Assembly: GCF_016881065.1 (NCBI RefSeq)
Contig: NZ_WXYN01000003.1
Location: forward strand, 194-64,193
Length of the DNA: 64,000 bases
DNA from: Planococcus soli
GTDB taxonomy: Bacteria; Bacillota; Bacilli; Bacillales_A; Planococcaceae
Direction: 5' to 3'
The position numbers and the translations under genes are program-made. Below the pieces are notes generated by a model. The model saw only the letters and a program-made list of their open reading frames with translations. It did no database searches and was not told the DNA's origin. Below are positions 1-9,301 of this stretch, in pieces; position 1 is the first letter of the stretch; the number at the start of each line of letters is the position of its first letter.

Positions 1-26
1 GTGTTTGTCCTGTAAAAGCAACTTCT

Positions 27-135
27 CTAAGTTATCATCGTTTAAGAAAAGAGTCAAGCCTTTTTATTATTGCGAAAAACTTAATTTCTCTTAGCGACGT
101 GTATTATCATAATATATTTTATCAAAGAATGTCAA
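27..135 (-). promoter_or_regulatory. Tandem promoters, probably of an rRNA operon beyond the left edge
   Basis: On the minus strand there is a TTGACA (130-135) followed 18 nt later by TATGAT (106-111). A second -35-like TTGACT lies at 52-57 with a weak TAACTT about 17 nt further on (29-34). Tandem promoters in AT-rich DNA without a following ORF are typical of rRNA operons. In B. subtilis ygxA lies directly upstream of rrnD in the same direction, and here ygxA reads toward this edge. The rRNA genes themselves are not in the window, so their presence is inferred. Confidence 0.55.
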
Positions 136-230
136 TGATTAAAGCAAAAAAAGTTTAAGAATCTTTATTACACTAGTAAACATATTAATAAATCATTATT
201 CCTTTGCCCCTTAAATCATTTCCACTACGA

Positions 231-287
231 AAAAAGAAGCTGCTGTTAAAAGCCGGATGAACGGATTTTAACAGCAGCTTCTTTTTT
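231..287. terminator. Strong bidirectional terminator
   Basis: A perfect stem of about 18 bp (231-251 pairing with 266-287, core GAAGCTGCTGTTAAAA) has an A run on its left and a T run on its right, so it works on both strands. It probably ends the ygxA transcript about 370 nt beyond the ygxA stop. Between it and ygxA (300-660) I see no gene or other structure. Confidence 0.8.
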
Positions 288-661
288 CTTCTTCATATTA
301 TTCTTAAGCTTTGAACACCTTAACCATCTACTCATCAGCGTCAGAGGGGTGAATATTCTCTTCGCTTTTCCAATTTTTTATCCATCTGCATAAACTGAAC
401 TTAAGAATAATAATTCAAATGCCGCTTTGGGAATCGCTCGATATGCCAGTAGACAGGCCAGCACTAAGATAGTTGTACAAAAATTGTAAGCTAATATTTT
501 TCACGGTCACTTTTGAACATAGGAGCAGAAAAGCGATAACGCCAATTAAAGATTATTAGTTCAACTTACTAGTTAAAAATAAAACATCTACTTACCATTT
601 TGAAGGAAAGGACTATCCGCATCTCTCCTTAAAAAAGTTGTTATCCACCATTACCCTCTAT

Positions 662-1528
662 TCAGTTCTTCACGTAATAATAGCGATGAAAGATCCCTTC
701 GCTTTTAGTGGTAACACCGTTTATAAAAATCAGATCTTTATCTATAAGGTATTCAATAAAAACTTCAAGGTTGGACGAATAATTTTTCAATTCTTCCTGT
801 TCATGCAATTCTTGGATTGTCCAGCTGCTTTGTTTCTCCATGACTTCCCTTATATGAAGAGCCCCGTCCTGCGTTCGCGAATGAATATAAAACTCACTTG
901 CCAGAAACAGCAGCTCGAGCCGCTTATCAATCGGCTCGTCGCTCGATATCAATTCTTCGTATAGTTTGTAGATGGCGGGCTCCATCTGTTTGACCTGAGA
1001 CCAGACCGTCACTTCTGGCGGCAATCCGTTTTCAAGTACCGCTAATCGCGCCAGATGATGCAGCGACTCTACCATATGGTGATACGCATCCATATAGTTC
1101 TTTTCCTCAAAAAACACTTTTCCTTCCATATATCGGCGAATCAGCTTGGCAAACTCCATGCCCATTTTGATTTTACGGCCGTAGAAAGGATAGTCTTTCA
1201 GCTCTGTTTTCAACTTTTCCATGAATTCATTGCGATCGTAAATGACACGGCCGTAAAAAAGCCAGTCAACAATTTTCCGGTTTGTTCCGAGCAGCAGCCA
1301 TTTATGTAGTTGCTTTTCAGTAACAATATGCATTGCAGCCTTTTTATCTAAATACGTATAATGCTTAGTGAACACCGGCGTTTCGTTTTCCTTGGTGATA
1401 ATCAGTAGAACCGAATCAAAGGTATCCGTGATCTGGCTGACTTTTTCTCTTTTTTCCACCAGGATCACCCCTAGCGTACTTTCCTGGCTGGCGCGTTCCT
1501 GGTAAATAGGTCGTAGGATTTGTTCCAT
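662..1528 (-). CDS. ygxA: YgxA-type nucleotidyltransferase-like protein
   Basis: This 288-residue cytosolic protein resembles B. subtilis YgxA, which has a nucleotidyltransferase-like N-terminal half and a helical C-terminal half. I see no membrane segment or signal peptide. The substrate is unknown. ATG at 1528 is chosen because GGAG lies 9 nt upstream; a TTG immediately before it at 1531 is also in frame. Its place next to ygzB and perR, reading toward putative rRNA promoters, matches the B. subtilis perR-ygzB-ygxA-rrnD order. A role connected with RNA would be speculation from that position. The 265 bases upstream hold no other gene. Confidence 0.8.
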   Translation of the reverse strand: MEQILRPIYQERASQESTLGVILVEKREKVSQITDTFDSVLLIITKENETPVFTKHYTYLDKKAAMHIVTEKQLHKWLLLGTNRKIVDWLFYGRVIYDRNEFMEKLKTELKDYPFYGRKIKMGMEFAKLIRRYMEGKVFFEEKNYMDAYHHMVESLHHLARLAVLENGLPPEVTVWSQVKQMEPAIYKLYEELISSDEPIDKRLELLFLASEFYIHSRTQDGALHIREVMEKQSSWTIQELHEQEELKNYSSNLEVFIEYLIDKDLIFINGVTTKSEGIFHRYYYVKN

Positions 1529-1796
1529 CAACTTTCACTCCTTGCTGTCTCCATCGCATACCGCCATACAGTGTAGCGTGGATGGTAATGAACTGCAGCG
1601 TGTTTTCACTTTCCCTAAGGTCTGCGGGTCTGCGGGTTTCCCCGTTCTCTGTTTCTCAGACATTGAAGCCATACATACTGGCTTCTGCTTTTCTTTATTT
1701 CGACATATTTATTGCCGATTCCTTCATTTGAAAACCGATATCACTTTTTAAGGGCATTTATGATATAGTATGATGGATGCAAGGAGGAAATAAACC

Positions 1797-2150
1797 ATGA
1801 AACCTTATAAAAATAAAATCAATCGCATTCGGACGTTTGCATTAGCGCTTATTTTCATCGGAATCGTCATCATGTACGTCGGCATTTATTTCAGAAATCA
1901 TCCTATTGTTATGGTGATTTTCATGTTGCTGGGTGTTGTTGCGATTATCGGAAGTACAGCTGTCTATGGCTGGATCGGTTTGTTGTCTATGAAAACTGTA
2001 CCGGTTGAATGTCCCAATTGCGGAAGACATACAAAAATGCTGGGCCGTGTAGATATTTGCATGCATTGCAATGAGCCTTTAACGATGGACCGTTCTCTTG
2101 AAGGAAAAGAGTTTAACCAAGACTACAACAAGAAAAGCTCACAACAATAA
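1797..2150 (+). CDS. ygzB: YgzB family membrane protein with zinc-ribbon-like cysteines
   Basis: The protein has 117 residues and two predicted transmembrane helices (about residues 12-32 and 38-62). A cytosolic tail carries CPNC and CMHC pairs about 18 residues apart, which suggests a small zinc ribbon. It matches the YgzB (UPF0295) family in length and pattern; the function is unknown. AAGGAGG lies 9 nt before the ATG, and a TATGAT/TATAGT -10 region lies about 30 nt upstream. It converges on perR and shares a bidirectional terminator with it, as in B. subtilis. Confidence 0.85.
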   Translation: MKPYKNKINRIRTFALALIFIGIVIMYVGIYFRNHPIVMVIFMLLGVVAIIGSTAVYGWIGLLSMKTVPVECPNCGRHTKMLGRVDICMHCNEPLTMDRSLEGKEFNQDYNKKSSQQ

Positions 2151-2187
2151 AAACATCCAGCGAATTTCAAATTCGCTGGATGTTTTT
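2149..2187. terminator. Bidirectional terminator between ygzB and perR
   Basis: The stem AACATCCAGCGAATTT pairs with AAATTCGCTGGATGTT across a one-base loop, followed by a T run. An A run on the left allows use from the perR side too. Confidence 0.85.
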
Positions 2188-2227
2188 TCATATCCGCAAA
2201 ATAGCGGCAAGCTTCTTTTAATAAAAG

Positions 2228-2671
2228 CTATTGGGCCTTTGCCGTTTTGCCTAAGCATCCCTGGCATGTCCCGTAAATTTCAAGACGGTGGTAATCCACT
2301 TGAAAGCCCGTGACATGGGAAGCTAAATGTTCTACTTCGTCCAGTCCCGGATAATGGAAATCAACTATTTTTCCGCAATCGTTGCAGATAATATGATAAT
2401 GGTCATGTGTGACAAAATCGAAACGGCTTGAAGAATCTCCGTAAGTCAATTCTTTTACCAGCCCCGCTTTTCTAAAGACGCGTAAATTATTATAAACAGT
2501 TGCAACACTCATATTAGGAAACGTTTTTTCAAGCGCGCGATAAATGTCATCCGCTGTTGGGTGCGTTGTTGAATGAATCATATACTCCAAAATCGCGTGG
2601 CGTTGGGGTGTGATTCTTACACCTGTAGACTTCAAAGCATCAAGCGCGTCTTTTAATTTTAATTCAGACAT
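2228..2671 (-). CDS. perR: Peroxide-responsive repressor PerR (Fur family)
   Basis: This 147-residue metal-dependent repressor of peroxide-stress genes has an N-terminal winged helix ([12 protein letters not shown], then [14 protein letters not shown] as recognition helix) and a C-terminal dimerisation domain. Structural zinc ligands are visible as CNDC (about 96-99) and CQGC (about 136-139). The histidine of HPTADD (about 37) corresponds to a residue oxidised by peroxide in B. subtilis PerR. A GTG five codons upstream is possible, but ATG at 2671 has GAGGTG 9 nt before it and fits the family length. A PerR-box-like sequence overlaps its own promoter, suggesting autorepression. Confidence 0.95.
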   Translation of the reverse strand: MSELKLKDALDALKSTGVRITPQRHAILEYMIHSTTHPTADDIYRALEKTFPNMSVATVYNNLRVFRKAGLVKELTYGDSSSRFDFVTHDHYHIICNDCGKIVDFHYPGLDEVEHLASHVTGFQVDYHRLEIYGTCQGCLGKTAKAQ

Positions 2672-2704
2672 CGCCGTGCACCTCACTTCATAGATATTCT
2701 TACA

Positions 2705-2751
2705 TTGTAATTGTTATAAACAGTGTACCTAATGAGAGTGGTGGATGTCAA
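2705..2751 (-). promoter_or_regulatory. perR promoter with PerR box
   Basis: On the minus strand TTGACA (2746-2751) and TACACT (2722-2727) are spaced by 18 nt. Just downstream, 2705-2719 reads TTGTAATTGTTATAA on the plus strand. It matches the PerR consensus TTATAATNATTATAA at 12 of 14 defined positions. Its position over the start of transcription fits repression of perR by its own product. Confidence 0.7.
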
Positions 2752-2792
2752 GAAATCACTATAGTGCCGCCGTTTGCCACACGTGATCCTCT

Positions 2793-3344
2793 TTACTTTT
2801 CGTGCAGCCCTTTTTCTTTCCGTCCAAGACGCTGGTTGACCAGACGCGCTGCGACGAATAAAAAATCGGATAAACGATTTAAGTAGGCTAAGACATTCGG
2901 AGAAATATCGGGACCGATCGACAAAACTGTACGTTCAGCTCTTCTGACAACAGTCCGTGCCACATGAAGAGCGGCACCGGACGGATGTCCCCCCGGCAAT
3001 ATGAAGTTGCTGAGAGGCGGAACTTCAGCATCATACTGATCGATCCATTGTTCCAGCTTAAAAACATCCTGTTCTTCCAACTTCCATTTTACTTCTTTGC
3101 CTTTCGGCGTAGCCAATTCGGCCCCTACGTGGAATAAAGTCGTCTGGATTTCGTGAAAAACTTCGCAAAGCGCTTCCTTTTCTTCAAAAAATTCGGCATT
3201 CATGTGCCCGATTGCCAGGCCGATCAATGAATTCGCTTCGTCACACGTTCCATATGCTTCAACTACTGCATCGTTTTTTGCGACCCTTGTGCCGTAAACC
3301 AAAGAAGTGGTGCCTTTATCGCCTGTTTTCGTATAAATCTTCAT
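2793..3344 (-). CDS. yvqK: Cob(I)alamin adenosyltransferase, PduO type
   Basis: The enzyme transfers adenosyl from ATP to cob(I)alamin to form coenzyme B12. It has 183 residues, the usual size for the PduO-type family. The N-terminal ATP-binding motif TGDKGTTSLVYG is intact, followed by EAYGTCDEANS and the C-terminal RRAER helix that holds substrate. The ATG at 3344 begins 2 nt after the stop of the upstream dehydrogenase, with AAGGGG as ribosome site; longer in-frame starts would lie inside that gene. It appears to be the last gene of a bcp-dehydrogenase-adenosyltransferase transcript. No cobalamin biosynthesis genes are nearby, so salvage is the likely role. Confidence 0.9.
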   Translation of the reverse strand: MKIYTKTGDKGTTSLVYGTRVAKNDAVVEAYGTCDEANSLIGLAIGHMNAEFFEEKEALCEVFHEIQTTLFHVGAELATPKGKEVKWKLEEQDVFKLEQWIDQYDAEVPPLSNFILPGGHPSGAALHVARTVVRRAERTVLSIGPDISPNVLAYLNRLSDFLFVAARLVNQRLGRKEKGLHEK

Positions 3345-3346
3345 GC

Positions 3347-4288
3347 TTAATACCCCTTTTCCATATTGACCAAATTTGCTGGAATCGTTTGGTCGGCGAG
3401 CCATTTTTTAAGGTTGGGAATAAAGATGTCCAGTGCACGTTCCACATACTTGCCGGAGTGGCTGGAGACATGGGGTGACACTACCACATTGTCCATTGTC
3501 CAATAAGGGTGATCTGTTGGCAGCGGCTCCTGTTCGAATACATCCAGAACAGCACAAGCAATCTCTTCACTTTCAAGCGCTTCCAGAAGAACAGCATCCG
3601 AGACCAGGTCTCCTCTTCCAAAGTTCATGAAGATGGCCGTGTTTTTCATTGCTTTGAAATGTGCTGTTGTTAATAATTGTTTTGTTTCGTCGGTGCTCGG
3701 CAAAATTGACAGAACATAGTCCGCTTCCGGAAGCTTTTCCAAAATGTGTTCAAACGAAACCATTTCGTCCATGTGCAAAGCTTGCTTTCCGGAACGGTTG
3801 CAGCCGATGGTTCGGACACCGAACGCTTGCAGCAATCGCCCTATTTCTGAACCAATTGCCCCCGGCCCCAGAATGAGCGCTGTGGAGCCATGCAGCTCTG
3901 AAGAACGGATTTTTCTGTTCCATTCCTGGCTGCGCTGATTTTCATAAATGGTCGGCAGTGAACGTTTTAAGGACAATAAATGAGCCAAGACAGATTCAGC
4001 CATTGGTATTTTGTGAATGCCTTTGACATTGGATACGGTAATGCCTCGCTCTTCGATGGCTTGATGAGGCAGCTTTTCAATGCCGGCACTGGCCACCATG
4101 ATCCATTGCACTTTTTCAGCTGCTGCAATATCCTCCGCCGTCAGGTCTTCTCCGTAGGTGACAATAATATCGGCAGACGGCAATCGTGTCTTGTCTTTAT
4201 AGAGGAAATGGAAATCGACTTGCGGAAACTCGGTTTCCAGCCTCTGCTGCTGCTCTTCTTTTGGAATGAATGTAAACAGAATTTCCAT
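3347..4288 (-). CDS. NAD(P)-dependent D-2-hydroxyacid dehydrogenase
   Basis: This 313-residue enzyme of the D-isomer-specific 2-hydroxyacid dehydrogenase family reduces 2-oxoacids to D-2-hydroxyacids or the reverse. The Rossmann motif GPGAIG lies near residue 141. Catalytic residues are visible as Arg in NFGRGDLVSD, Glu in DVFEQEPLP and His in SPHVSSHSGKY. The exact substrate cannot be told; glyoxylate/hydroxypyruvate-type reduction is possible. AAGGGG precedes the ATG by 6 nt. It lies 14 nt after bcp and is nearly fused to the adenosyltransferase gene, so the three are probably co-transcribed. Confidence 0.88.
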   Translation of the reverse strand: MEILFTFIPKEEQQQRLETEFPQVDFHFLYKDKTRLPSADIIVTYGEDLTAEDIAAAEKVQWIMVASAGIEKLPHQAIEERGITVSNVKGIHKIPMAESVLAHLLSLKRSLPTIYENQRSQEWNRKIRSSELHGSTALILGPGAIGSEIGRLLQAFGVRTIGCNRSGKQALHMDEMVSFEHILEKLPEADYVLSILPSTDETKQLLTTAHFKAMKNTAIFMNFGRGDLVSDAVLLEALESEEIACAVLDVFEQEPLPTDHPYWTMDNVVVSPHVSSHSGKYVERALDIFIPNLKKWLADQTIPANLVNMEKGY

Positions 4289-4302
4289 GCCTGTCCCCTT
4301 TC

Positions 4303-4779
4303 TTATTGATTGCTGATGGTCTTCAATGTCTCCAGTACATCCTGGATGTGATTTGGAACTTTAACTTTGCGCCACTCTTTTACAACAGTCCCTGTTGGAT
4401 CGATCAAGTACGTCGCACGTTCAATGCCCATGGATTTTTCTCCGTCTTTATTCTTCTCCACCCAGACCCCGTAGTCTTCTGAGACTTGATGGTCTTCATC
4501 CACCAAGAGCGAAAATGGCAAACCGTGCTTTTCAATGAATTTATTGTGCTGGTCTTCTGAGTCGGCGCTGACGCCTAAAATCACTGCGTTGAGTGCAGAA
4601 AAATCGGCCTCGGCATCGCGAAAATCACAAGCCTGTGTCGTACAGCCAGGTGTCATATCTTTTGGATAGAAATAAAGAACCACGTATTTGCTGCCGGAAA
4701 AATCTTTCAGTGAAACTGTTTCCCCTGCTTCGTTCTTTAATGAAAATTCCGGTGCGTGTGTACCTTCCAATGCAGTCAT
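4303..4779 (-). CDS. bcp: Thioredoxin-dependent thiol peroxidase Bcp
   Basis: This peroxiredoxin of the BCP/PrxQ type reduces hydroperoxides with electrons from thioredoxin. It has 158 residues. The active-site segment PKDMTPGCTTQACDF contains the peroxidatic cysteine (about residue 46) and the resolving cysteine five residues on. Two ATGs compete (4785 and 4779); the second has AGGAG 8 nt upstream and is preferred, while the first would have only 2 nt of spacing. It sits beside perR and hemL as in B. subtilis (ygaF). I saw no convincing PerR box in the bcp-hemL intergenic region. Confidence 0.93.
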   Translation of the reverse strand: MTALEGTHAPEFSLKNEAGETVSLKDFSGSKYVVLYFYPKDMTPGCTTQACDFRDAEADFSALNAVILGVSADSEDQHNKFIEKHGLPFSLLVDEDHQVSEDYGVWVEKNKDGEKSMGIERATYLIDPTGTVVKEWRKVKVPNHIQDVLETLKTISNQ

Positions 4780-4904
4780 CTCCATCACTCCTTTTCTTCT
4801 CTCTATCGTACCGAACCGTGACTCCAGTTTCAATTTCTTTGGCGTTTCTGAACGACATTGTCTACAATAAGGAATAGATTAATCTATAGGAGGCATTTTA
4901 CTCA

Positions 4905-6191
4905 ATGAATCATACAACATCAGAGACGCTCCATAAGGAAGCATTAGAACATATCGTAGGCGGCGTCAACAGTCCATCCAGATCTTTCAAAGCGGTTGGC
5001 GGCGGATCTCCCATCGCGATGGAACGCGGCAAAGGCGCTTATTTTTGGGACGTCGATGGCAATAAATACATAGACTATCTGGCAGCTTATGGGCCCATCA
5101 TTACCGGGCATGCGCATCCTCATATTACACAGGCAATTACGCAGGCAGCGGAAACAGGACTGCTGTATGGCACTCCGACACGCCATGAAATCACTTTCGC
5201 CAAGATGTTGAAAGACGCCATGCCCAACATGGACCGTGTGCGTTTCGTCAATAGCGGAACGGAAGCGGTCATGACGACGATCCGGGTGGCTCGCGCCTAT
5301 ACCGGACGGACAAAAATCATGAAGTTTGCCGGCTGCTACCACGGCCATTCCGATTTGGTCCTTGTCGCTGCCGGTTCCGGTCCTGCGACTCTCGGAACAC
5401 CAGATTCAGCAGGTGTCCCAAAGTCAATCGCAGAAGAAGTGATTACGATCCCATTCAACGATCCGCAGGCATTTTCGGAAGCAATGGATCAATGGGGTGA
5501 AGAAATCGCTTGCCTGTTGGTCGAACCGATTGTCGGCAACTTCGGAATCGTTGAACCAAAACCCGGCTACCTTGAAGAAGTTCATCGCATCGCTCATGAA
5601 AAAGGTGCTTTGATTGTCTATGATGAAGTCATCACAGCTTTCCGCTTCCATTACGGCGGTGCTCAGGACATGCTCGGCTTAGTGCCCGACCTGACAGCAC
5701 TCGGAAAAATCATTGGCGGCGGATTGCCAATCGGGGCTTATGGCGGAAAAAAAGAGATTATGGAAACGGTAGCTCCTTTAGGACCTGCTTACCAAGCGGG
5801 GACGATGGCTGGAAATCCCGCCTCTATCCAAGCCGGCATTGCCTGTTTGGAAGTACTACGTGAAGACGGGGTCTACGATAAAATGGACAAACTCGGTGCA
5901 CTTCTTGAAAAAGGCATTTTGGCCGCTGCCGAGGAATTTGGTGTGACCATTACCGTAAATCGCCTGAAAGGCGCGCTGACCATCTACTTTACTGACGTAA
6001 AAGTTGAAAACTATGAACAAGCTGAAGCTACTGATGGAGAAATCTTTGGCCGCTTCTTCAAACTGATGCTGGAACAGGGAATCAATTTAGCACCTTCAAA
6101 GTATGAAGCGTGGTTTTTGACCACTGAACATACCGAAGAAGATGTAGAAGTTTCAATTCAAGCAGTCCGCGAAGCGTTTAAACAGTTATAA
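4905..6191 (+). CDS. hemL: Glutamate-1-semialdehyde 2,1-aminomutase
   Basis: The enzyme converts glutamate-1-semialdehyde to 5-aminolevulinate in the C5 route to haem. It has 428 residues and belongs to the class III PLP aminotransferase fold. Visible motifs are [10 protein letters not shown] near the N-terminus, VNSGTEA for phosphate binding, YDEVITAFR, and the Schiff-base lysine in [11 protein letters not shown] (about residue 267). AGGAGG lies 11 nt before the ATG. The place between bcp and ygaE matches B. subtilis gsaB, the paralogue outside the main hem operon; whether another hemL exists elsewhere cannot be seen here. Confidence 0.95.
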   Translation: MNHTTSETLHKEALEHIVGGVNSPSRSFKAVGGGSPIAMERGKGAYFWDVDGNKYIDYLAAYGPIITGHAHPHITQAITQAAETGLLYGTPTRHEITFAKMLKDAMPNMDRVRFVNSGTEAVMTTIRVARAYTGRTKIMKFAGCYHGHSDLVLVAAGSGPATLGTPDSAGVPKSIAEEVITIPFNDPQAFSEAMDQWGEEIACLLVEPIVGNFGIVEPKPGYLEEVHRIAHEKGALIVYDEVITAFRFHYGGAQDMLGLVPDLTALGKIIGGGLPIGAYGGKKEIMETVAPLGPAYQAGTMAGNPASIQAGIACLEVLREDGVYDKMDKLGALLEKGILAAAEEFGVTITVNRLKGALTIYFTDVKVENYEQAEATDGEIFGRFFKLMLEQGINLAPSKYEAWFLTTEHTEEDVEVSIQAVREAFKQL

Positions 6192-6231
6192 TTAATAAAA
6201 ATCACATTTAGCGGAAGGAGTCCTAGAGTCA

Positions 6232-7317
6232 ATGAGATTAGGTGCACGTATATTAAAAACTGGCGTGGCCATTTCTTTGGCCTTGTTTCTGGCCAACTTA
6301 TTGGGATTGCCTTCCCCTGTATTTGCAGGAGTCGCCGCCATTTTCGCTATTCAACCCTCGATTTACCGTTCTTACTTGACATTGCTTGATCAGATTTACG
6401 GCAATTTGATCGGTGCAGCCATTGCCATTATTTTTGTATTGACGTTGGGCAACAATTATTTAACAATTGGCGCCGCTGCGATATTGGCTATAGTGCTGAT
6501 GCTGAAGCTCAAGCTGGAAAACACCGTACCTTTGACTTTGGTAACCATTATCATCATCATGGATTCCCATTCCGAGAACTTTTTGACCTTCGCTTCGTTG
6601 AGAATTGGCACCGTCATGCTTGGTATTTTATCGGCTTTTGTCGTCAATATGATCTTTCTCCCGCCGAAATACGAAACTCGGCTTTTCACGTCAATTCATG
6701 AAGTTAGCGAAGAAGTGATTCGCTGGATTCGTGTCTCCATTCGCCACGCATCCGATCATGCATCGGTTAAAGAAGACATTGATAAACTGACGGAAAAACT
6801 GTTGAAAGTCGACCAATGGTATTTGTTTTATAAGGAAGAGCGCAGCTACACCAAGAAACAACAATATGCAAAAGCACGAAAACTGGTACTTTACCGCCAA
6901 ATGATTGCAACATCAAAGAAAAGTCTCGAGGTTCTGAGGCGCCTGAATCGATTTGAAAATGAATTGATGGAGCTTCCTGACCACTTTCATATGATGGTCC
7001 AAGAACGACTGGAAAGTTTAGCCAGCTACCATGAGCAGCTTTATATGAAATACGTCGGCAAACTGCGGCCGGACCACAGTGAAGGTTCGGGGGCAGATGC
7101 CATTATGAAACGCAATGAGGTAATGACAATTTTTGTAAAAGAAATCAATTTAGCGCATGAGGAAAATGATGATGAGTTCTCGGTATATCATTTAATGCAT
7201 GTGTTATCGGCGATATTGGATTACGAAGAGCAGCTGGAACATCTTGACTTGCTTATTATTGCTTACTTGAATTACCATTCAGAAGAAGTTGACAGCGATT
7301 TAGAGAATTCCATATAA
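6232..7317 (+). CDS. ygaE: FUSC/aromatic acid exporter family membrane protein (YgaE-like)
   Basis: The protein has 361 residues. The N-terminal 150 residues contain five or six hydrophobic helices. The rest is a soluble, charged, probably helical domain (about 160-361). This is the layout of the DUF939/FUSC-like family, related to aromatic-acid efflux proteins; the transported substrate is unknown. AAGGAG lies 11 nt before the ATG, and the gene follows hemL by 40 nt in the same direction, as in B. subtilis. A perfect palindromic terminator begins at its stop codon. Confidence 0.8.
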   Translation: MRLGARILKTGVAISLALFLANLLGLPSPVFAGVAAIFAIQPSIYRSYLTLLDQIYGNLIGAAIAIIFVLTLGNNYLTIGAAAILAIVLMLKLKLENTVPLTLVTIIIIMDSHSENFLTFASLRIGTVMLGILSAFVVNMIFLPPKYETRLFTSIHEVSEEVIRWIRVSIRHASDHASVKEDIDKLTEKLLKVDQWYLFYKEERSYTKKQQYAKARKLVLYRQMIATSKKSLEVLRRLNRFENELMELPDHFHMMVQERLESLASYHEQLYMKYVGKLRPDHSEGSGADAIMKRNEVMTIFVKEINLAHEENDDEFSVYHLMHVLSAILDYEEQLEHLDLLIIAYLNYHSEEVDSDLENSI

Positions 7318-7351
7318 AAAACGTGTGGGGCAATTGCCCCACACGTTTTTT
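7316..7351. terminator. Perfectly palindromic bidirectional terminator
   Basis: Thirty-six bases are fully self-complementary: A6, then CGTGTGGGGC, AATT at the centre, then the mirror arm and T6. It serves ygaE on the plus strand and the peptide-importer operon on the minus strand, and overlaps the stop codon of the last importer gene. Confidence 0.9.
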
Positions 7352-8237
7352 ATGATTTCATTCGCGGATCTAAAGCGTCTCGCAAGCCGTCACCCATCAA
7401 GTTAAAACCAAGGACTGTCAACATGATGGCAACCCCTGGAAAAATCATGGTCCAAGGTGCATTGGTCAAATACGAACGCGAATCTGCCAGCATCTTGCCC
7501 CATTCCGGTGAGGGAGCCTGTGCGCCTAGTCCAAGGAATCCGAGTGCAGCCGCTTCGATAATAGCGGTCGCAATGGCAAGTGTCCCTTGGACAATCACTG
7601 GTGCCATGGAATTCGGCAGGATGTGCGATACCAGGATCCGATTGTCTTTCATGCCGATTGCTTTTGCCGACATGATGTATTCGTCTTCTTTAATGCTCAA
7701 TACTTTTGAACGGATCAAACGGCCGAAGTTCGGCACGTTAATGATTGCAATGGCAATTAATGCGTTGCGAAGCGAAGGTCCAAGAACCGATACCACCGCA
7801 ATCGCCAATAAAATACTTGGAAATGCCAGCATGATATCGAAGATGCGGGAGATGATCGTATCTACCCAGCGCCCGTAATAACCTGCTAAAATCCCTAAAA
7901 TACTTCCCACTACAACCGATCCGATCACGGCTAAAAATCCGACCCATAACGAAATTCTAGCGCCATATACTACGCGGGATAAGATATCCCGGCCAAAATC
8001 ATCTGTCCCCATCCAATTTGTGGAAGAAGGAGGCATAAGCCGTTGAGACAGGTTTTGTTCATTGATGCCTTGCGGCGTAAAGAGCGGACCGAAAATCGCC
8101 AACAGGATAAAAAATATGACGATTCCCATTCCGACAACCGCTACTTTGCTTTTGCGGAAACCGCGCCACGCCTCTTTCCAGGGGCCAGCGACTTTCTGCA
8201 TTTCCGCTTTGTCTTGTTTGATTGCTGTTTCAGCCAA
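7350..8237 (-). CDS. Peptide ABC transporter permease, OppC/DppC type
   Basis: This 295-residue inner-membrane permease of an oligopeptide/dipeptide importer has six predicted membrane helices. The first follows a charged N-terminus (about residues 32-52), and the cytosolic coupling motif (EAAALGFLGLGAQAPSPEWG) is typical of OppC/DppC. The start is TTG at 8237 with GGAGG about 9 nt upstream. It is the last gene of the five-gene operon and follows the OppB-type permease by 17 nt. The substrate could be di- or oligopeptides; family resemblance alone does not decide. Confidence 0.88.
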   Translation of the reverse strand: MAETAIKQDKAEMQKVAGPWKEAWRGFRKSKVAVVGMGIVIFFILLAIFGPLFTPQGINEQNLSQRLMPPSSTNWMGTDDFGRDILSRVVYGARISLWVGFLAVIGSVVVGSILGILAGYYGRWVDTIISRIFDIMLAFPSILLAIAVVSVLGPSLRNALIAIAIINVPNFGRLIRSKVLSIKEDEYIMSAKAIGMKDNRILVSHILPNSMAPVIVQGTLAIATAIIEAAALGFLGLGAQAPSPEWGKMLADSRSYLTNAPWTMIFPGVAIMLTVLGFNLMGDGLRDALDPRMKS

Positions 8238-8254
8238 TGTACGTCTCCTCCTTC

Positions 8255-9259
8255 CTAATCATATTTGATGCGTGGATCAACCAAGCCATACAGCAGATCG
8301 ACAAACAGGTTGATCATAACAAAGATAAACGCGACTATCAGAATTCCAGACTGAATGACCGGGTAATCACGGAAACCTATCGCTTCGTAGATATAACGGC
8401 CGATTCCCGGCCATCCGAAAATGGTTTCTGTCAAAATAGCACCGCCAAGCAGCAGTCCCATCTGAAGCCCGATAATTGTCAACACAGGGATAATGGCGTT
8501 CTTAAGCGCATGCTTGTAAACAACCCAGAACATCGATAAGCCTTTTGAACGGGCTGTACGGACATAATCTGAACGCATTACTTCCAGCATGCTTGAACGC
8601 GTCATTCTGGCAATAATCGCCATCGGTATCGTTGCTAAAGCTGTCCCCGGCAACACAAGGTGTTTCAAAACAGTAGCCAATTGATCAAAATCTCCTGCGA
8701 TCAAGGTATCAATCACATAGAAATTCGTGATGACATCTACGGGATCGCGAACATTTTCGCGGCCTGTTGTCGGAAGAATTCCCAGTTCGATCGAGAAAAT
8801 CCATTGGTTCATTAATCCCAACCAGAAGATTGGCATCGATACACCAATCAATGCAACAATCATTGCCGTATAATCGAACCATGAATTCTGGAACCAGGCT
8901 GAAATGATGCCTGCATTGATTCCGATAACGACTGCAATAATAATTGCGAATAAAGAAAGTTCGATTGTTGCAGCCAAATATGGCCATACTTCATCTACTA
9001 CTGGAGTACGTGTACGAAGTGACTCTCCCAGATCGCCTGTCACCAGCCCTTTTAAATAATCAAAATACTGGATATACCAGGGATTATCCAACCCCAAATT
9101 TGTTCGCAATGCTTTTATCGCTTCTTCGGATGCTTGCTGGCCAAGGATGACTTGTGCAGGATCACCAGGAATTGCACGGATGATCATAAATACGATAAAT
9201 GTCATACCGAGTAAAACCGGGATTAACTGTAAAAGCCGCCTGCCGATATAGTGAAGCAT
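8255..9259 (-). CDS. Peptide ABC transporter permease, OppB/DppB type
   Basis: This 334-residue integral membrane permease pairs with the OppC-type protein. The N-terminus MLHYIGRRLLQLIPVLLGMT and the motif VIRAIPGDPA-like (IIRAIPGDPAQVILG) are signatures of this family. About six helices are visible, ending in VDPRIKYD. ATG at 9259 has GGAGAGG 8 nt upstream; a GTG three codons earlier has poorer spacing. A hairpin with a T tract separates it from the binding-protein gene upstream, so the permeases may be made at lower levels than the binding protein. Confidence 0.88.
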   Translation of the reverse strand: MLHYIGRRLLQLIPVLLGMTFIVFMIIRAIPGDPAQVILGQQASEEAIKALRTNLGLDNPWYIQYFDYLKGLVTGDLGESLRTRTPVVDEVWPYLAATIELSLFAIIIAVVIGINAGIISAWFQNSWFDYTAMIVALIGVSMPIFWLGLMNQWIFSIELGILPTTGRENVRDPVDVITNFYVIDTLIAGDFDQLATVLKHLVLPGTALATIPMAIIARMTRSSMLEVMRSDYVRTARSKGLSMFWVVYKHALKNAIIPVLTIIGLQMGLLLGGAILTETIFGWPGIGRYIYEAIGFRDYPVIQSGILIVAFIFVMINLFVDLLYGLVDPRIKYD

Positions 9260-9301
9260 CTTCTTCACCTCTCCATCTCTTGCAATATGTATAACAGGAA
9301 G

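Noticed and set aside
1640-1720. Minus-strand GAAAAGCAGAAGCC followed by GGCTTC upstream of ygxA, resembling the repeat 5' end
   Set aside because: It lacks the internal motif and the GGACA end and is not at a gene end; the match is short enough to be chance.
3661-4309. Several plus-strand ORFs of 64-109 residues opposite the 2-hydroxyacid dehydrogenase gene
   Set aside because: They are antisense shadows of a well-supported gene, with no start signals.
4780-4904. PerR box between bcp and hemL
   Set aside because: The best dyads match the consensus too poorly to call.
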